Shown here: in pieces, positions 25,742 through 34,635 of the stretch | Position numbering within the stretch: position 1 is the stretch's first letter | Layout of the letters: every line of letters starts with the position of its first letter | Source of the DNA: Aeromonas salmonicida subsp. salmonicida | GTDB taxonomy: Bacteria > Pseudomonadota > Gammaproteobacteria > Enterobacterales > Aeromonadaceae | NCBI RefSeq assembly: GCF_001643305.1 | Contig: NZ_LSGW01000042.1 | Coordinates: 1 to 42,525 of the forward strand | DNA: 42,525 nucleotides | Reading direction: 5' to 3' | Translations under genes and position numbers: made by a program | Notes under the pieces: model-generated | Told to the model about the DNA's origin: nothing | Seen by the model: only the letters and a program-made list of their open reading frames with translations | Database searches by the model: none

Positions 25742-26031
25742 ATTGTCATCAAGAGACTGAAATAACAGGATTTGTTGGCATCGGCCTCCTTCATCATCTG
25801 GTCATCCCTCTCGTGAAGTGAACCCCATATCTTGCACACTTTATCTGACAAGGCGCCAGTCGTGGCGCCGGGTGCTGCGGATCCCGGCGGTCCAGGGTAT
25901 GGGGGATCTGGCGAGAAGGCCGCATGCCTTGCCAAGGTGGGCCTATTTGTGTGCACACTGCCCCATCCACAAGGGGGCCTGCGGGTGTGCCTCTTCATCT
26001 ATGAAGCACTGATGAGACTGAAGGAGACGCG

Positions 26032-26496
26032 ATGATTATTCGTCAGGCAGATATGGCCGATATTCCCGCCTTGGTGAGTTTGCGCATGGGACTGTTTTGC
26101 GAGGTGGGGGAGTTGGCCGATCCGCTGGCCGATCTGGATCTCTGGCAGGCGACCAGTGCCTATTTCAGTGCGGGGCAGGCCGATGGCAGTGCGCGCTCCT
26201 GGGTGGCGGAGGTCGAGGGAGAAGTGGTGGCGAGTGGCACCCTGGCCCTGTTTGTGCGGCCGCCCTATCCCGGCAACCTGTCAGGGCGGGAGGCCTACCT
26301 GCTCAATATGTATACACTGCCAGCCCATCGCAAGCAGGGCATGGCCAGCGCCCTGCTCGATGCCATGGTGGCCCATGCCCGTGCCGAACAACTGGGCAAG
26401 GTGTGGCTGCATGCCAGTGAGCAGGGGCGTCCCCTGTATGAACGAATGGGTTTTGTGGCCAATTCGGCCTATCTGGAGTGGCAACCAGCGGTGTGA
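26032..26496 (+). CDS. GNAT-family N-acetyltransferase
   Basis: A 154-residue single-domain acetyltransferase. Motif A for acetyl-CoA binding is YLLNMYTLPAHRKQGMASALLDAMVAHA, with the R/Q-x-x-G-x-A loop in RKQGMA; the strand before it is WVAEVEGEVVASGTLAL, and the end PLYERMGFV is motif B. These enzymes acetylate amines on small molecules, antibiotics or proteins; nothing shows which here. AAGGAGA precedes the ATG at 26032. It is a lone gene, with no operon partner. Confidence 0.92.
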   Translation: MIIRQADMADIPALVSLRMGLFCEVGELADPLADLDLWQATSAYFSAGQADGSARSWVAEVEGEVVASGTLALFVRPPYPGNLSGREAYLLNMYTLPAHRKQGMASALLDAMVAHARAEQLGKVWLHASEQGRPLYERMGFVANSAYLEWQPAV

Positions 26497-26759
26497 CTCC
26501 GAGCGATGCGAAACTGATCCAACACGGGCAGATATTCGTACCAAGCGTCCAGCGCAAGCGCGCCTGCTCTCTACGTTGTGTCTCTTTTTATGGATGGCAA
26601 GAAGATAACCGGGCGAGCGCCGGCAGTAAAACGTCGGTCAAAGTCTGATCCGGCGATTTCGCTCAACTATGATCAGCCTCATCATGCTCGTACTCGCCCA
26701 CATTGATGGCGGGTGTCGTTTGCGAGTTCCCACATCGTCAGTACAGAGGTATGACATCC

Positions 26760-28055
26760 ATGTTCAATAACAAGCTGAAGGCACAACTGCTGGCCTGCCA
26801 GATGCAAGTCGGTGAGCTGCAGGGTTTTGTCGATGCCGTCAAAGGCGGGGTGGCGACCATCATCTTCACTCCGGATGGCGGTATTCTGGAGGCCAATGAG
26901 CCTTTCTTGAACCTGATGGGATACAGCGCAACTGAACTCCAGGGTCAGCATCACAGAATGTTTTGCAGCAAGGCACTGGCTCAGTCGTCTGATTACCAGC
27001 AACTCTGGACCCAGCTACAACAAGGCAGGGTCCAATCGGGCATTTTTCCGCGCATCAACAAGCGGGGAGAGGCGCTCTGGCTGGAGGCGAGCTACTTCCC
27101 GGTGAAGCAACAGGGGCGAGTGACCCAGGTGATCAAGATCGCCAGCGATGTGACCGAGCATCACCAGCGCCTGCTGAGTCAGGAGGCCGTCTCCAAGGCG
27201 CTTGATCGCTCCCTCGCCATGATAGAGTTCACCCCGACGGGGGAGATAGTGACCGCCAATGCCAATTTCCTGAGTTGCATGGGGTACAGCCTGTCCCAGA
27301 TCAAGGGGCATAACCACAGGATGTTCTGTGATGATGCCTTCTATCGCGAACAGCCCCGTTTCTGGGAAGAGCTGGCCCAGGGCCAGTTCAAGTCAGGGCT
27401 TTTTCTGCGTCGCAACAGCCACGGTGATGCCATCTGGCTGGAAGCCACTTACAACCCGGTCAGGGACGAGAGCGGCAAGGTGACCAAGGTGATCAAGCTG
27501 GCCACTGACATTACCGAGCGGGTGACCAAGAGTCATGCCATTCGGGATGCCGCCCAGGTGGCTCATGCCACGGCGCAGGAGACATTGCGCAGTGCGGAGC
27601 AGGGCGCCGATCTGCTGCGTTCCGTGGTGGAGACCTCCTCCCTTGTCAGTGAGCAGGTAGACAAGACCATACAGCTGGTCAATCAACTCAACGAGCAATC
27701 CAAGAGCATCGAAGCCATCGTCTCCACCATCAGCAGCATCGCCGACCAGACCAACCTGCTGGCGCTCAATGCGGCCATCGAAGCGGCTCGCGCCGGCGAT
27801 CAGGGGCGCGGGTTTGCCGTGGTGGCCGATGAAGTGCGCCAGCTCGCCGCTCGCACTTCCCTCTCCACCGACGAGATCGCCAAGGTGGTGCAGAAGAACC
27901 GGGAGCTGACGGCCAGGGTGACGGACGACATGGCCAGAGTGGCCAGCAGTGCCGAGCTGGGCAAGCAACAGGTCGACAAGGTCAATGAGGTGATGGTCGA
28001 GATCCGGCAGGAAGCCAACAATGTCTCGGCGACCGTATCCAGTCTGTCCATCTGA
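26760..28055 (+). CDS. Soluble PAS-PAS methyl-accepting protein resembling BdlA
   Basis: A 431-residue protein without membrane segments. Two similar PAS domains follow each other (about 25-135 and 150-260; both contain MGYS and a HRMFC block, and both end VTKVIK/VTQVIK), so they probably arose by duplication. The methyl-accepting tip is [26 protein letters not shown] with [16 protein letters not shown]; only a short return helix follows. This layout matches Pseudomonas BdlA, which controls biofilm dispersal with c-di-GMP, but function here is inferred. AGAGGT lies 9 bases before 26760; 26751 is an alternative start. The next gene encodes an HD-GYP protein. Confidence 0.88.
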   Translation: MFNNKLKAQLLACQMQVGELQGFVDAVKGGVATIIFTPDGGILEANEPFLNLMGYSATELQGQHHRMFCSKALAQSSDYQQLWTQLQQGRVQSGIFPRINKRGEALWLEASYFPVKQQGRVTQVIKIASDVTEHHQRLLSQEAVSKALDRSLAMIEFTPTGEIVTANANFLSCMGYSLSQIKGHNHRMFCDDAFYREQPRFWEELAQGQFKSGLFLRRNSHGDAIWLEATYNPVRDESGKVTKVIKLATDITERVTKSHAIRDAAQVAHATAQETLRSAEQGADLLRSVVETSSLVSEQVDKTIQLVNQLNEQSKSIEAIVSTISSIADQTNLLALNAAIEAARAGDQGRGFAVVADEVRQLAARTSLSTDEIAKVVQKNRELTARVTDDMARVASSAELGKQQVDKVNEVMVEIRQEANNVSATVSSLSI

Positions 28056-28133
28056 CATCGGGATTCGTTCTGGCCTGAATGGGTATAGTATTTCCTGCAG
28101 GCAAGATCGCCGTTATAGCTAATGGAGCAGCTC

Positions 28134-29507
28134 ATGACCTTCAGCGGTCTGCGATTATCTGAACTGATTGGTTCCCTCAGTCATGCCCTCGACATGACTG
28201 AGGGGCAACCCAGAGGGCACTGCATCCGCTGTTGCTGGATGGGTTCCCGGCTAGGGGAGCAGCTTGGCCTGGATGCCGGGCAGCGCCACGACCTCTATTA
28301 CACCCTCTTGCTTAAGGATCTCGGTTGCAGCAGCAATGCGGCCCGCATTTGCGAGCTCTATCTCACCGACGATCTGCACTTCAAGCGCGACTTCAAGCTG
28401 GTGGATGGCTCCCTCTCCGAGGTGGTCAACTTCGTGCTGGGCCACACCGGCCTGCAGGCGGATCTGCTGGGGCGCTTTCGCAGCCTGTTCCATATCTTTC
28501 GCAACGGTGATCAGATTGCCAACGAGCTGATCCAGACCCGCTGCCATCGCGGCGCCGATATCGCTCGCCAGCTGCGCTTCAGCGATGAGGTGGCCGGTGG
28601 CATCCTCTCTCTCGACGAGCACAGGAATGGCAAGGGGCGGCCGCTGCAGCTGGCCGGTGAGGCGATCCCGCTTTTCTCCCGCATCGCCCTGCTCTGTCAG
28701 GTGGTGGATGTGTTTCATGCCGCAGCAGGGCCGGAAGCGGCGCTCAAAGAGCTGCGCGAGCGCAGCGGCAGCTGGTTTGATCCCGAGCTGGTCAGGCAGT
28801 TTGAAGCCATGGCCGATGAGCCCTTCTGGCAAGGGCTGGCGGATCCCCAGTTGGCTGAGTGGGTATTTATCCATCCGGCCGGGCAGGGGGAAGTGGCGCT
28901 CGATGAAGATTATCTGGATGAGATTGCCGCCGCCTTCGGTCAGGTGGTGGACTCCAAGAGCCCCTACACAGCCGGTCACAGCGGCCGGGTGGCATTCTAT
29001 ACCGATATCCTCGCCACCCAGATGGGGATCCCGGAGCCACGGCGGCGCTGGCTCAAGCGCGGCGCTCTGCTGCACGACGTAGGCAAACTCGGGGTGAGCA
29101 ACGCCATCCTCGACAAACCGGGCAAGCTTGATGCCGATGAGTGGGTGGCGGTGCAGATGCATGCCGCCTACACAGAAGAGATCCTGAGCCGGATCGGAGC
29201 CTTCAAGGAGCTGGCCCAGGTGGCGGGGGCCCATCATGAGCGGCTTGACGGCAAGGGCTATCCCAAGGGACTCAAGGCAGAGGAGATTGCCCTTGAGACC
29301 CGCATCATCACCACGGCCGACATCTTCGATGCCATCACCGCCAAGCGTCCCTATCGTGGTGCCATTCCCGTGCCCCAGGCGCTGGAGATGATGGCCGAGC
29401 AACTGGGATCTGCCATAGACCCCGACTGTTTTGCTGCGCTGGAGGCGGGGATCAAGGATTTCTCCATCTACCTCACGGCCGAGCAGCCGCTGGCGGATGC
29501 CAGTTAA
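28134..29507 (+). CDS. HD-GYP domain protein with a degenerate N-terminal HD domain
   Basis: A 457-residue protein with two HD-type halves. The N-terminal half (about 25-200) keeps the fold but has KDLG where an HD pair is expected (LLLKDLGCSSNA). The C-terminal half is a full HD-GYP: HSGRVAFYTDIL, LLHDVGKLGVSN, HAAYTEEIL, and HHERLDGKGYPKGL. Such enzymes hydrolyse cyclic di-GMP with a binuclear metal centre, in the cytoplasm. GGAG lies 6 bases before 28134; an ATG at 28122 is less likely. It is probably monocistronic, 78 bases after the PAS-PAS receptor gene, and could share its biofilm/motility role. A terminator follows. Confidence 0.92.
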   Translation: MTFSGLRLSELIGSLSHALDMTEGQPRGHCIRCCWMGSRLGEQLGLDAGQRHDLYYTLLLKDLGCSSNAARICELYLTDDLHFKRDFKLVDGSLSEVVNFVLGHTGLQADLLGRFRSLFHIFRNGDQIANELIQTRCHRGADIARQLRFSDEVAGGILSLDEHRNGKGRPLQLAGEAIPLFSRIALLCQVVDVFHAAAGPEAALKELRERSGSWFDPELVRQFEAMADEPFWQGLADPQLAEWVFIHPAGQGEVALDEDYLDEIAAAFGQVVDSKSPYTAGHSGRVAFYTDILATQMGIPEPRRRWLKRGALLHDVGKLGVSNAILDKPGKLDADEWVAVQMHAAYTEEILSRIGAFKELAQVAGAHHERLDGKGYPKGLKAEEIALETRIITTADIFDAITAKRPYRGAIPVPQALEMMAEQLGSAIDPDCFAALEAGIKDFSIYLTAEQPLADAS

Positions 29508-29549
29508 CGCTGGTTGCGTACATGGCCTGAGTGGTCAGCGCGATATGAC

Positions 29550-29574
29550 AACGCCCCGTATTGCGGGGCGTTTT
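29550..29574. terminator. Terminator between the HD-GYP gene and yeeA
   Basis: A 9-bp stem (29550-29558 with 29564-29572) followed by TT. It lies between convergent genes; the minus-strand side has only a weak T run. Confidence 0.75.
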
Positions 29575-29575
29575 G

Positions 29576-30634
29576 CTATGTGTGGCTCTGGCTGCGGGGC
29601 GGGTACATCACCAGCCCCAGCAGGCGGCGCAAGTGGGTGAGCTGTTCGGTGAGCTGCAGACTCAACCAGAGATAGCCGCTGATGGCGGCCTCGCCCCTGG
29701 CATCGAGTCGCACCCGGGTCGCGGCCTCCTGCAACTCGCTGATGGCCTGCTCAGCCCCTTTCAATTCGCCGCTCTTGAGCATGAGCGCCAGCTGGATCAT
29801 CACGGCCTCGGTCGCCTGCTGGCAGGCGCGCAGCTCGGGGGTACTCTGCATCAGAAAGTGGCTTTGGCGATCACTCCAGTAGGTGTTGGCCAGCATCTCC
29901 AGGGTGCAGAGGGTGTTGCGCATCGTGGTCTGGATGGCCTCGAACAGGGCGCTGCCAAGGCGGGTCTCCTTGACCGCCGGGGTCAGCAGGGGGCGCAGGC
30001 TCACCATCTTGGAGAGCAGGCGAGAGTGGCTCTGGGCCAGCCTGGGTCGCTCCAGAATATTGGGAGAGAGGTGGGTATGGTAGAGCCGGTGCGCTTGCAG
30101 CAGGGTGTCGTGCATCTGCAACCGCCAGTGGCTGTAGGCGCGCTGGGGGTAGATGCTGCAAAACAGCAGCGCCAGCAGGGAGCCCAGGATCACGTCGGCA
30201 CTGCGCCACAGTGCCGTCTCTATGTCCCCCGGCATGGCACCCATGGTGACCCCCAGTGTGATGCCTATGAGCAGCCCCACGTAGGGGCGCTTGCCGAGTG
30301 CCAGATAGCCGCACAGGAACATGATGCAGCCGCACCACACCAGGGTCAGCGGCAGGGAGTAGAGCTCCAGATAGAGGGCCACCACACCGCAACCGGCGCC
30401 GAAGATGGTGCCGACCACACGTTGCAGGGCTCGTGACAGCACGTTTCCCCAGAACGAGATAGGGCCCATCACCACCACCAGCGTGATCAGCGGCCAGGTG
30501 CTTTCCGGCAGCTTGAGTTCGCGGGTTAGCAGAAAGGTGAGCATGAAGGCGAGCGCGATGCGCAGGCCGTGGACGATGCGATAGCGGCCATAGATCAGCA
30601 GATCGAGCCGGGAGAGGGGGGTATTCAGGCGCAA
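29576..30634 (-). CDS. yeeA: YeeA, FUSC-family inner-membrane protein
   Basis: A 352-residue protein, the same length as E. coli YeeA and matching it closely (YRIVHGLRIALAFMLTF, ESTWPLITLVVVMGPISFWGN, WRSADVILGSLLALLF, SPNILERPRL). The N-terminal half holds about six membrane helices; the C-terminal half is a cytoplasmic helical domain. FUSC/aromatic acid exporter proteins are thought to export aromatic carboxylates, but the substrate of YeeA is unknown. Convergent with the HD-GYP gene, with a GC-rich hairpin at its upstream side. Confidence 0.92.
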   Translation of the reverse strand: MRLNTPLSRLDLLIYGRYRIVHGLRIALAFMLTFLLTRELKLPESTWPLITLVVVMGPISFWGNVLSRALQRVVGTIFGAGCGVVALYLELYSLPLTLVWCGCIMFLCGYLALGKRPYVGLLIGITLGVTMGAMPGDIETALWRSADVILGSLLALLFCSIYPQRAYSHWRLQMHDTLLQAHRLYHTHLSPNILERPRLAQSHSRLLSKMVSLRPLLTPAVKETRLGSALFEAIQTTMRNTLCTLEMLANTYWSDRQSHFLMQSTPELRACQQATEAVMIQLALMLKSGELKGAEQAISELQEAATRVRLDARGEAAISGYLWLSLQLTEQLTHLRRLLGLVMYPPRSQSHT

Positions 30635-30662
30635 GGGACAAGCCTCGGGTCATGGGCGCAAG

Positions 30663-30686
30663 CACCCCGCCACGCCCGGCGGGGTG
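30663..30686 (-). terminator. Hairpin at the end of the tup-mob operon
   Basis: A 9-bp GC-rich stem (30663-30671 with 30678-30686) starts 12 bases past the mobB/moeA stop. The following T run is poor, so termination may be incomplete and yeeA could receive read-through. Confidence 0.6.
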
Positions 30687-30697
30687 ATCGCGATTTA

Positions 30698-32443
30698 TCA
30701 GGCCACTCGTCCCTGGAGTGGGTGGATCCAGACCCGCTCGCCGACCGCGATGGCCGGCTGGGCGGGGACAATTTCAATCAGGCAGTTGGCCTCGGCCATG
30801 GAGCTGAGAATGCCGGAGCCCTGCGGCCCGGTAGTGCGCACCCGCAGCACGCCGCTGGCATCCTGATGGAAGACGCCGCGCAGAAACTCGGTGCGGCCAG
30901 GGCGGCTCTGCATCTCCTGCTCGGCCTGCGCCGAGAGGCGCAGCGGCTGCCAGACCCGGCCTTGCAGGCGAGCGATGGCGGGTTCGACAAATTGCAAGAA
31001 GCAGACCATGGCTGCCACCGGATTGCCCGGCAGGCCGAAGAAGGGGGTAGTCCCCAGCTTGCCAAACGCCAGCGGGCGACCTGGCCGCATCTGAATGCGC
31101 CAGAAGGCTATCTGGCCAAGCTCCGCCAGCACCTGCTTGATGAAGTCGGCATTGCCCACCGAGACGCCGCCCGAGCTCAGCACCAGATCGGCGTTGGCCG
31201 CGGCCTGTTCCAGCTGCTGGCGTAGTATGGCGGGATCATCGGGGATGATGCCCAAGTCCATCACCTCGCAGCCTGCGGCGGCGATGAGCGCCATCAGGGT
31301 GAAGCGGTTGCTGTCGAAGATATGGCCCGGGGCCAGCGTTTCGCCCGGTGCCTGCACCTCATCGCCGGTGCTGAACAGTGCCACCTTGAGCGGGGTGCGT
31401 ACCGACAGGCTGGCCTGACCCAAGGAGGCCGCCAGTCCCAGCTGGGGGGCGCCAAGGCGAGTACCGGCCGGGATGGCGACCGCGCCCTTGGCGAGATCTT
31501 CCCCGGCCAGACGCACGTTCTGCCCCGCTTTGATGGGGGCGCTGATGGTGACCCACTCGCCCTCAACTTGGGTCTCTTCGCGCATCACGACCGTATCGAC
31601 GCCGGGGGGCAGCGGCGCCCCCGTCATGATCTGCACCGCCTGACCAGCCAGCACAGGCTCATGGTGCTGCTGGCCCGCCAGCACTTCACCCACCAGTTGC
31701 CAGCGACCGGCGGCGAGGTCGTCGCCGCGAAGGCCAATCCCGTCCATCGCCGAATTGGCGTGGGGGGGCACATTGATGGGGCTCACCAAGTCCTGTGCGA
31801 GCACGGCGCTGTGGCACAGGGCCAGTGGCGAGTCCGTGCTGCGAGTGGTGGGGGTGAGTGCGTCCAGAATGGCGCTGCGGGCCCCTTCCACCGACAGAAA
31901 ACCGGCCCCCGGCGCCAGCTCTTGCTGCCGGCTGCGCTCGAGGTACGCGCAGACGAAGTCGGCGATGGCCGCCAGATCATTGATATCGAGCCGGGGCAGG
32001 GCAGTATCTGCCGGCTGATCGCTTGCCAAGGCGATGATGTCGCTATCAATCGGAAACAGCAGCGGCTTGCCAAGCGCCGCGCGGTGTAGCTCTATCTTGG
32101 GGAAGTGCTCGTGCTTGAACCCTTCCACCAGCAGCAGGTCGAGCCGGGTCTGGTCGAAGCTGGCCAGCAAGGCGTGAAACGGGGGCTCGGCGTCGGGCGT
32201 CTCGACGATGCGGGCGTGACGACGGCGCGAAGCCGCCATCACCTGATCCGCTCCCGCCTTGCGCAGGCGGTAGCTGTCCTTGCCCGGCTGGTCGGTGTCA
32301 AAGTCGTGATGGGCGTGCTTGAGCACACCCAGGCGCAGACCGCGGCTTACCAGAATGGGGATGAGTTGTTCCAGCAGCGTGGTCTTGCCGGTACCGCTCC
32401 AGGCCGCAAAGCCGAGCAGGGGAAGAGTGGGGGCCGGTGTCAT
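30698..32443 (-). CDS. MobB-MoeA fusion: molybdopterin guanine-dinucleotide adaptor plus molybdotransferase
   Basis: A 581-residue protein with two enzymes in one chain. Residues about 1-180 are MobB: P-loop AWSGTGKTTLLEQL, LKHAHHDFDTDQPGKDSYRLRKAGADQ, VEGFKHEHFPKIE. Residues about 185-581 are MoeA: NSAMDGIGLR, AVQIMTGAPLPPGVDTVVMREE, STGDEV, SSGGVSVG, FGLPGNPVAAMV. MoeA inserts the metal into adenylylated molybdopterin; MobB helps MobA attach GMP. Fusing them could channel cofactor between steps. The start overlaps the mobA stop by 4 bases (ATGA). Such fusions are known in some gammaproteobacteria. Last gene of the tup operon. Confidence 0.93.
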   Translation of the reverse strand: MTPAPTLPLLGFAAWSGTGKTTLLEQLIPILVSRGLRLGVLKHAHHDFDTDQPGKDSYRLRKAGADQVMAASRRRHARIVETPDAEPPFHALLASFDQTRLDLLLVEGFKHEHFPKIELHRAALGKPLLFPIDSDIIALASDQPADTALPRLDINDLAAIADFVCAYLERSRQQELAPGAGFLSVEGARSAILDALTPTTRSTDSPLALCHSAVLAQDLVSPINVPPHANSAMDGIGLRGDDLAAGRWQLVGEVLAGQQHHEPVLAGQAVQIMTGAPLPPGVDTVVMREETQVEGEWVTISAPIKAGQNVRLAGEDLAKGAVAIPAGTRLGAPQLGLAASLGQASLSVRTPLKVALFSTGDEVQAPGETLAPGHIFDSNRFTLMALIAAAGCEVMDLGIIPDDPAILRQQLEQAAANADLVLSSGGVSVGNADFIKQVLAELGQIAFWRIQMRPGRPLAFGKLGTTPFFGLPGNPVAAMVCFLQFVEPAIARLQGRVWQPLRLSAQAEQEMQSRPGRTEFLRGVFHQDASGVLRVRTTGPQGSGILSSMAEANCLIEIVPAQPAIAVGERVWIHPLQGRVA

Positions 32444-33087
32444 GATGCTGTGGCTCCTTGTCGGGGGTCGGTAGACGAGTTCAGCAGGCGCGCCTCGTAG
32501 GCGGCCAGCTCGGCCGGGGTGTTGAGGTTGATGAAGGCATCCGGCTGGTCGGCAAAGCTCACCACCGCCATCTTGTGGCGGGCGAACCAGATATCTATCT
32601 TGCGCTCACCCTCGGCCAGGGCATGGGTGAGCGACGGCAGCAAAGACTTGTGCAGCAGGGCCACCACGGGTTGCAGCCAGTCACCATCGTGGGCCACTAC
32701 CAGTTCGGTATCCGGGGTGAGGGCGGTGCGAAAGCGGCTCATCAGATCATGGGGCAGGGCGGGGCCATCGCAGGGGACGAACAGCACCCAGTCGTGGCGG
32801 GCGGCGGCAAGGCCGGCTTGCATGCCCGCCAGCGGGCCCAGATAGTCCGGGTTGTCGTCGCTGATGACGGTGGCCAGCGCCTGATAGCGGGCCTGACTGC
32901 GGTTGGCGTTGATCAGCACCTCATCCACCTGGGGACGCAGCCGGTCAAGCACATGGTCGATGAGCGGGCGGCCCGCCAGTGCTACCCAGCCCTTGTCTTC
33001 GCCCCCCATGCGGGTGGCGCGGCCACCGGCCAGGATCACGGCAGAGACGGGGAAGGCATCAGTTCTGGGTTCGCTGTTTGAGGTCAT
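32440..33087 (-). CDS. mobA: MobA, molybdenum cofactor guanylyltransferase
   Basis: A 215-residue nucleotidyltransferase: nucleotide-binding signature VSAVILAGGRATRMGGEDKG near the N terminus, metal-binding FVPCDGP, and INLNTPAEL at the end. It joins GMP from GTP to Mo-molybdopterin, giving the bis-guanylate form used by DMSO-reductase-family enzymes such as formate dehydrogenases. It acts with the MobB part of the next gene. Its start at 33087 lies inside the end of the tupC ATPase gene (29-base overlap), and the stop overlaps the mobB/moeA ATG, so the three are tightly coupled. Confidence 0.94.
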   Translation of the reverse strand: MTSNSEPRTDAFPVSAVILAGGRATRMGGEDKGWVALAGRPLIDHVLDRLRPQVDEVLINANRSQARYQALATVISDDNPDYLGPLAGMQAGLAAARHDWVLFVPCDGPALPHDLMSRFRTALTPDTELVVAHDGDWLQPVVALLHKSLLPSLTHALAEGERKIDIWFARHKMAVVSFADQPDAFINLNTPAELAAYEARLLNSSTDPRQGATAS

Positions 33088-33754
33088 GTCGCTCGATGAT
33101 TTTCAAAGGGGTGGGTTCGTGCAGCTGGCCACGGGCGAGGGTCCATTGCCGCTCGCACAGATCGGTCAGATCGTTGCTCTGGTGGCTGATGATGACCAGG
33201 CCGCTGCCCTGTTCCTGCAGATCTTGCGCCAAGGCGGCCATCAGGGCAACCGAATGTGCATCCAGATTGGCGGTGGGTTCGTCCATCAGCAGGAAGGCGG
33301 GCTGCAACGCCCAGGCGCGGGCCATGGCCAGACGCTGGCGCTCGCCACCAGACAGTATGCTGATGTGCTCCCGCGCCAGACCCTCCAGCTCGACCCGGCG
33401 CAGCGCCTCGAACACCCGCACCTCGTCGGCGGCCTGATGGCCGAGGGCCCAGGCCACGTTGTCGTGCACGCTGCGATCGAACAGATAGGGGGTCTGGTGC
33501 AGATAGGTGACTCGGCCCGGGCCGGGATCCCGTTTGATCCACTGCTCGAGTCTGGCGCGCCAGCCGCAGGCGAGATTGGTGTGGCCCCGAGTCGGTGTCA
33601 GCAGGCCGGCCAGTATCTTGAGCAGGGTCGTCTTGCCCACCCCGTTGGCCCCGCGCAGCCAGATGGCGTCGCCCGCCGCGATGGAGAGCCGCTCTATCTG
33701 GAACAGGTTGCGCTCGCCAAAGCGCATCATCAGCTGGTGGGCGGTCAGGGCCAT
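33059..33754 (-). CDS. tupC: Tungstate ABC transporter ATPase (TupC-like)
   Basis: A 231-residue ATPase: Walker A GANGVGKTT (about 35-43), Q-loop LHQTPYLF, signature LSGGERQRL and Walker B FLLMDEPTANLD, with switch His in IISHQ. It fuels the TupA/TupB importer at the inner membrane. The assignment to tungstate rather than molybdate comes from TupA's motif and the gene order. GGAG precedes the ATG at 33754. The 115 bases between it and tupB are a tandem duplication of the tupB end with a small linking ORF that overlaps this start by 10 bases. Confidence 0.92.
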   Translation of the reverse strand: MALTAHQLMMRFGERNLFQIERLSIAAGDAIWLRGANGVGKTTLLKILAGLLTPTRGHTNLACGWRARLEQWIKRDPGPGRVTYLHQTPYLFDRSVHDNVAWALGHQAADEVRVFEALRRVELEGLAREHISILSGGERQRLAMARAWALQPAFLLMDEPTANLDAHSVALMAALAQDLQEQGSGLVIISHQSNDLTDLCERQWTLARGQLHEPTPLKIIERHDLKQRTQN

Positions 33755-33915
33755 GGGGTACTCCAGTTGATAAACAGTGGGGGCATGGTCAGTTCTTCAG
33801 ATAGCTGTGGCCGCGACAGAGATGGGGTCAGCAGCATTCGGTCAGGGGTAAAAGTGCGCAGCGTCATGGTCAGTTTTTCAAATAGCTGTGACCACGGCAC
33901 GCGGTCAGCAGCAGG
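33745..33915 (-). repeat. tupB/tupC junction: tandem duplication (81-bp offset) with a 40-codon linking ORF
   Basis: The tupB end (33865-33912) is repeated at 33784-33836 with about 80 percent likeness and a 4-base gap; both copies finish with GAACTGACCATG or a close variant. After the tupB stop (33870) an ATG two bases on (33867) opens a 40-codon ORF that stops at 33745, overlapping the tupC start (33754). No ribosome site is obvious before 33867, so its translation would depend on coupling. The peptide has no recognised family. Confidence 0.85.
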
Positions 33916-34571
33916 TTGAGCAACAGCGCCAGGCTCAGCAGCACTATGCCAAGGGCAACCCCCTGGGCAAAGGCACCCTTCTGGGTTTCCAGCGCGATGG
34001 CGGTGGGGATGTTGCGGGTAAAATGCAAGATATTGCCCCCCACCATCATGGAGCAGCCCACCTCGGTGACGATACGGCTGAAGGCGCCTATCACGGCGGC
34101 CAGCAGGCCGAAGCGGCACTCGCGCATCAGCCCGAGCAGCGCCCTCGGCCAGGAGAGCCCCAGGGTGCGGGCCGTCTCCCAGGCGCGTCTGTCGCTCTGG
34201 ATAAAGGCGGCGTGGGCCATGGTGGCAATGACGGGGAAGGCGATCAGCATCTGCCCCACCACCATGGCTTGCTGGGTAAAGAGCATCTTCCAGTCGCCGA
34301 AGGGGCCTGCCCGGGAGAGCAGCATGTAGAGCAAGAGGCCGATTACCACGGTCGGCACCGACTGCAGGGTATTGATGCAGGAGAGCCAGAGCCAGCGCGC
34401 CGGGATTGGCAGATAGGCGAGCGCAAAGCCGAGCAGCAGCGCCGGCACCAGCACCAGCAGCAGCGCGATGCAGGAGACGGAGAAGGAGACCCCTACCACT
34501 TGCCACAGCTCGGTATCGCCCCCGAACAGCAAGGCAAGCGCCGCCAGTGTTGTATCCAGCAGAGTCGGCAT
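33870..34571 (-). CDS. tupB: Tungstate ABC transporter permease (TupB-like)
   Basis: A 233-residue inner-membrane permease with about five hydrophobic segments (VVGVSFSVSCIALLLVLVPALLLGFAL, SVPTVVIGLLLYMLL, AMVVGQMLIAFPVIATMAHAAF, LALLLNLLLTAC). The ATPase-contact loop is ARTLGLSWPRALLGLMRECRFGLLAAVIGAFSRIVTEVG. TupB is the single permease that dimerises in the tungstate importer. It starts at 34571, 64 bases after tupA; no perfect ribosome site, only GAGAGAGGCG. Its 3' end is duplicated downstream. Confidence 0.93.
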   Translation of the reverse strand: MPTLLDTTLAALALLFGGDTELWQVVGVSFSVSCIALLLVLVPALLLGFALAYLPIPARWLWLSCINTLQSVPTVVIGLLLYMLLSRAGPFGDWKMLFTQQAMVVGQMLIAFPVIATMAHAAFIQSDRRAWETARTLGLSWPRALLGLMRECRFGLLAAVIGAFSRIVTEVGCSMMVGGNILHFTRNIPTAIALETQKGAFAQGVALGIVLLSLALLLNLLLTACRGHSYLKN

Positions 34572-34635
34572 CAGGCGCCTCTCTCAGGGGGCAGGGCGAA
34601 TGCCGCCCATGCCCTTGTTTCGTTCAGGGTCGGCA

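Noticed and set aside
25818..26012. 64-codon ORF between ybfA and the GNAT gene
   Set aside because: Cys- and Arg-rich, no ribosome site, and overlapped by an alternative frame of similar length.
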